Assembly (NCBI GenBank): GCA_026991005.1
Contig: JALXCH010000189.1
Coordinates: forward strand, 1-6,968
DNA length: 6,968 nt
Direction: 5' to 3'
Origin: Calditrichia bacterium
GTDB taxonomy: Bacteria > Calditrichota > Calditrichia > RBG-13-44-9
A program made the translations under genes and the position numbers. The notes under the pieces were generated by a model. It had not been told where the DNA came from. It did not search any database and was given only the letters and a program-made list of their open reading frames with translations. Within the stretch, counting starts at the first letter, position 1; every line of letters starts with the position of its first letter. Positions 5,981 to 6,968 of this stretch are shown one piece after another.

Positions 5981-6131
5981 ATTTAGTTTTCAGATTATTT
6001 ATGTCATAATCGGCTTCCCTGAATTAAAACGTCTCAAAAAGCTATATTTCCACCGATGTTCCCGTTTGCCTCCGGATATTTCAGGCTGTTTAATGATATA
6101 AAAAAATTTTTTAATAAAAGTAACTTTTGGG
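5981..6131. other. Intergenic AT-rich region upstream of the regulator promoter
   Basis: No gene, RNA or repeat family is recognised here. The one visible structure is an A-tract joined to a T-tract (A 6100-6106, T 6107-6112), a perfect AAAAAATTTTTT palindrome that ends 19 bases before the -35 box. It could act as an UP-like or bent-DNA element or a protein site. The role is inference. Confidence 0.35.
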
Positions 6132-6160
6132 TTGAAACATTCATCAAAAAATCTTAAATT
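6132..6160 (+). promoter_or_regulatory. Promoter of the HTH-cupin / speD unit
   Basis: TTGAAA (6132-6137, 5 of 6 bases of the -35 consensus) is followed after 17 bases by TAAATT (6155-6160). The same bases read TAAATTTG (6155-6162), a full match to the TAnnTTTG -7 element known from Bacteroidota. Either reading predicts a transcript start at about 6167, after the ATG at 6164. That argues for translation of the regulator from ATG 6206. Confidence 0.55.
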
Positions 6161-6183
6161 TGTATGCTTATTTTAATCAAAAA

Positions 6184-6199
6184 GTTTGATATACGAAAC
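6184..6199. promoter_or_regulatory. Candidate operator dyad in the regulator leader
   Basis: GTTTGATATACGAAAC has the symmetric form GTTTnnTATAnnAAAC (12 of 16 bases symmetric). It sits between the predicted transcript start and ATG 6206, where binding would block transcription of the regulator and speD. XRE-family proteins usually bind such dyads and often repress their own genes. No second copy was noticed, so the call is tentative. Confidence 0.3.
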
Positions 6200-6205
6200 A
6201 ACGAT

Positions 6206-6730
6206 ATGAAGCTGGGATCGAAAATACGACGGTTGCGAAAGTTGCGAGGGTTAACCATTGAAGAATTGGCCGAGAAGGCGGATTTGACCAAAGGGTTTAT
6301 TTCGCAGTTGGAGCGGGATTTAACGGTACCTTCGGTAACAACATTGAAACAGATTCTGGATGTTCTGGGTGTGACGCTCTCTTCCTTTTTTTCGGATATT
6401 TCCGAGCGGGAGCGCAATATTTTTACCAAAGAAGATCGAACCGTCGAGGTTGCCAAAAATAATTATCGAGTAGAGCAGTTAATTCCCAAATTGAAGTATC
6501 TGGAGATGGAACCGGTTTTGTTAACTCTGGAACCACTGGTGGAATACAAAAAACATTTCGAAGACGATGAAGGATTTGGATTTATCGTGAAAGGAAAAGT
6601 GGAACTTCAGGTGGAAGATGAAAAGCGCATTGTAAATCGTGGCGACTGTTTTTACGTGTTTTTTGATAATTTATTACGAATTAAAAATTTGTCCAATAAA
6701 AATGCAGAAATATTAATGGTTAACTATTAA
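6206..6730 (+). CDS. XRE-family HTH regulator with C-terminal cupin domain
   Basis: From ATG 6206 the product is 174 residues. The N-terminal XRE helix-turn-helix (about 3-62) includes IRRLRKLRGLTIEELAEKA, then the recognition helix in LTKGFISQLERDLTVPSV (27-44). A linker (65-100) leads to a cupin-2 barrel (about 103-174) with EGFGFIVKGKVELQV and NRGDCFYVF. Relatives such as PuuR of E. coli control polyamine genes. The family's pH motif after the GD strand is replaced by LL (156-157), so the metal-binding His appears absent and ligand sensing may not use a metal. An in-frame ATG at 6164 would add 14 residues (MLILIKKFDIRNND) but precedes the predicted transcript start and the family's usual N-terminus. 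The gene is followed 18 bases later by speD, the likely target; autoregulation is plausible. Confidence 0.88.
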   Translation: MKLGSKIRRLRKLRGLTIEELAEKADLTKGFISQLERDLTVPSVTTLKQILDVLGVTLSSFFSDISERERNIFTKEDRTVEVAKNNYRVEQLIPKLKYLEMEPVLLTLEPLVEYKKHFEDDEGFGFIVKGKVELQVEDEKRIVNRGDCFYVFFDNLLRIKNLSNKNAEILMVNY

Positions 6731-6732
6731 AC

Positions 6733-6742
6733 AGAAGGAGAT
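6733..6742 (+). promoter_or_regulatory. Ribosome binding site for the TTG start of speD
   Basis: AGAAGGAGAT contains an AAGGAG core ending at 6740, eight bases before TTG 6749. In that frame the stop at 6728-6730 leaves no ATG or GTG upstream, and the first ATG inside is codon 30, so TTG is the only workable start. Confidence 0.85.
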
Positions 6743-6748
6743 CGGAAG

Positions 6749-6968
6749 TTGAATGCGTTAGGGCGTCATATTTTGGCTGAGTTTTATGAGTGCGATCCTG
6801 AAATTCTCAATGATGTGGAAAAGGTTGAGATTTACATGAAACGTGCAGCGCTGGAATGTGGTGCAACCATTGTAAATTCCGTATTTCATACTTTCAATCC
6901 CCATGGGGTAAGCGGAGTGGTGGTGATTGCCGAATCGCATCTGGCAATTCACACCTGGCCAGAGTACG
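6749..6968 (+). CDS. speD: S-adenosylmethionine decarboxylase proenzyme, N-terminal part (3' end outside window)
   Basis: SpeD decarboxylates S-adenosylmethionine to supply the aminopropyl donor for spermidine. Seventy-three codons are visible, about half of a prokaryotic class 1b enzyme. From the TTG start the protein reads [20 protein letters not shown], then [19 protein letters not shown] (38-56) and [17 protein letters not shown] (57-73). Cleavage at E62-S63 creates the pyruvoyl cofactor from Ser63. Ser55, Ser63 and His68 are all present and have the same numbering as recalled for the Thermotoga maritima enzyme, which supports TTG as codon 1. The expected catalytic Cys near residue 83 lies beyond the window. 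The start is 18 bases after the HTH-cupin stop, so the two are co-transcribed; speE would be expected downstream. Confidence 0.96.
   Translation, partial: MNALGRHILAEFYECDPEILNDVEKVEIYMKRAALECGATIVNSVFHTFNPHGVSGVVVIAESHLAIHTWPEY

Noticed and set aside
5981..6131. Riboswitch (for example SAM- or polyamine-related) or small RNA upstream of the regulator
   Set aside because: No recognisable riboswitch core or strong stem was found; only the A/T tract palindrome stands out.
6164..6205. N-terminal extension of the HTH regulator from ATG 6164
   Set aside because: It lies upstream of the predicted transcript start, has no ribosome site, and precedes the family's usual start MKLGSKIRRLR. It is not fully excluded.
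2929..6952. Open frames opposite or within the LOG-like, apt, regulator and speD genes (2929-3159, 3885-4115, 6154-6456, 6758-6952)
   Set aside because: Each overlaps a gene with conserved motifs and encodes nothing recognisable.

Overview
The window reads as a chromosomal segment of a Gram-negative, respiratory bacterium. It has the end of an outer-membrane beta-barrel gene, two multihaem c-type cytochromes and two lipoprotein-type secreted proteins. The gene content and protein style (porin-cytochrome genes, a CsgG-type protein with a C-terminal glycine-rich membrane tail, relaxed lipobox, AT-rich promoters) suggest an FCB-group lineage such as Calditrichota or Ignavibacteriota. That placement is inference from style only. 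All supported genes are on the + strand; no RNA genes, insertion sequences, CRISPR arrays or broken genes were recognised.

Region 1 (1-2676) is a probable electron-transfer operon. It holds the C-terminal part of a beta-barrel protein, a secreted dodecahaem cytochrome (11 CXXCH plus one CX4CH) and a nonahaem lipoprotein cytochrome (8 CXXCH plus one CX4CH), and closes with a hairpin-T-tract terminator. The order barrel, periplasmic cytochrome, lipoprotein cytochrome is that of porin-cytochrome conduits, which carry electrons across the outer membrane. The sequences do not obviously belong to the MtrABC or OmbB/OmaB/OmcB families.

Region 2 (about 2800-5980) is a tight five-gene unit between two terminators: a LOG/TIGR00725-family nucleotide-binding protein, acylphosphatase (acyP), adenine phosphoribosyltransferase (apt), a CsgG-like secreted protein with a C-terminal membrane helix, and an unrecognised beta-rich probable lipoprotein. 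The first three are small housekeeping enzymes, possibly linked by adenine/AMP metabolism. The last two are envelope proteins of unknown job.

Region 3 (5981-6968) has an AT-rich promoter region, an XRE-type HTH plus cupin regulator and, 18 bases after it, the start of speD (S-adenosylmethionine decarboxylase proenzyme). The speD gene begins at a TTG codon and is cut by the window end. The pair suggests a locally regulated spermidine-synthesis operon. A candidate operator dyad lies in the regulator's 5' leader.
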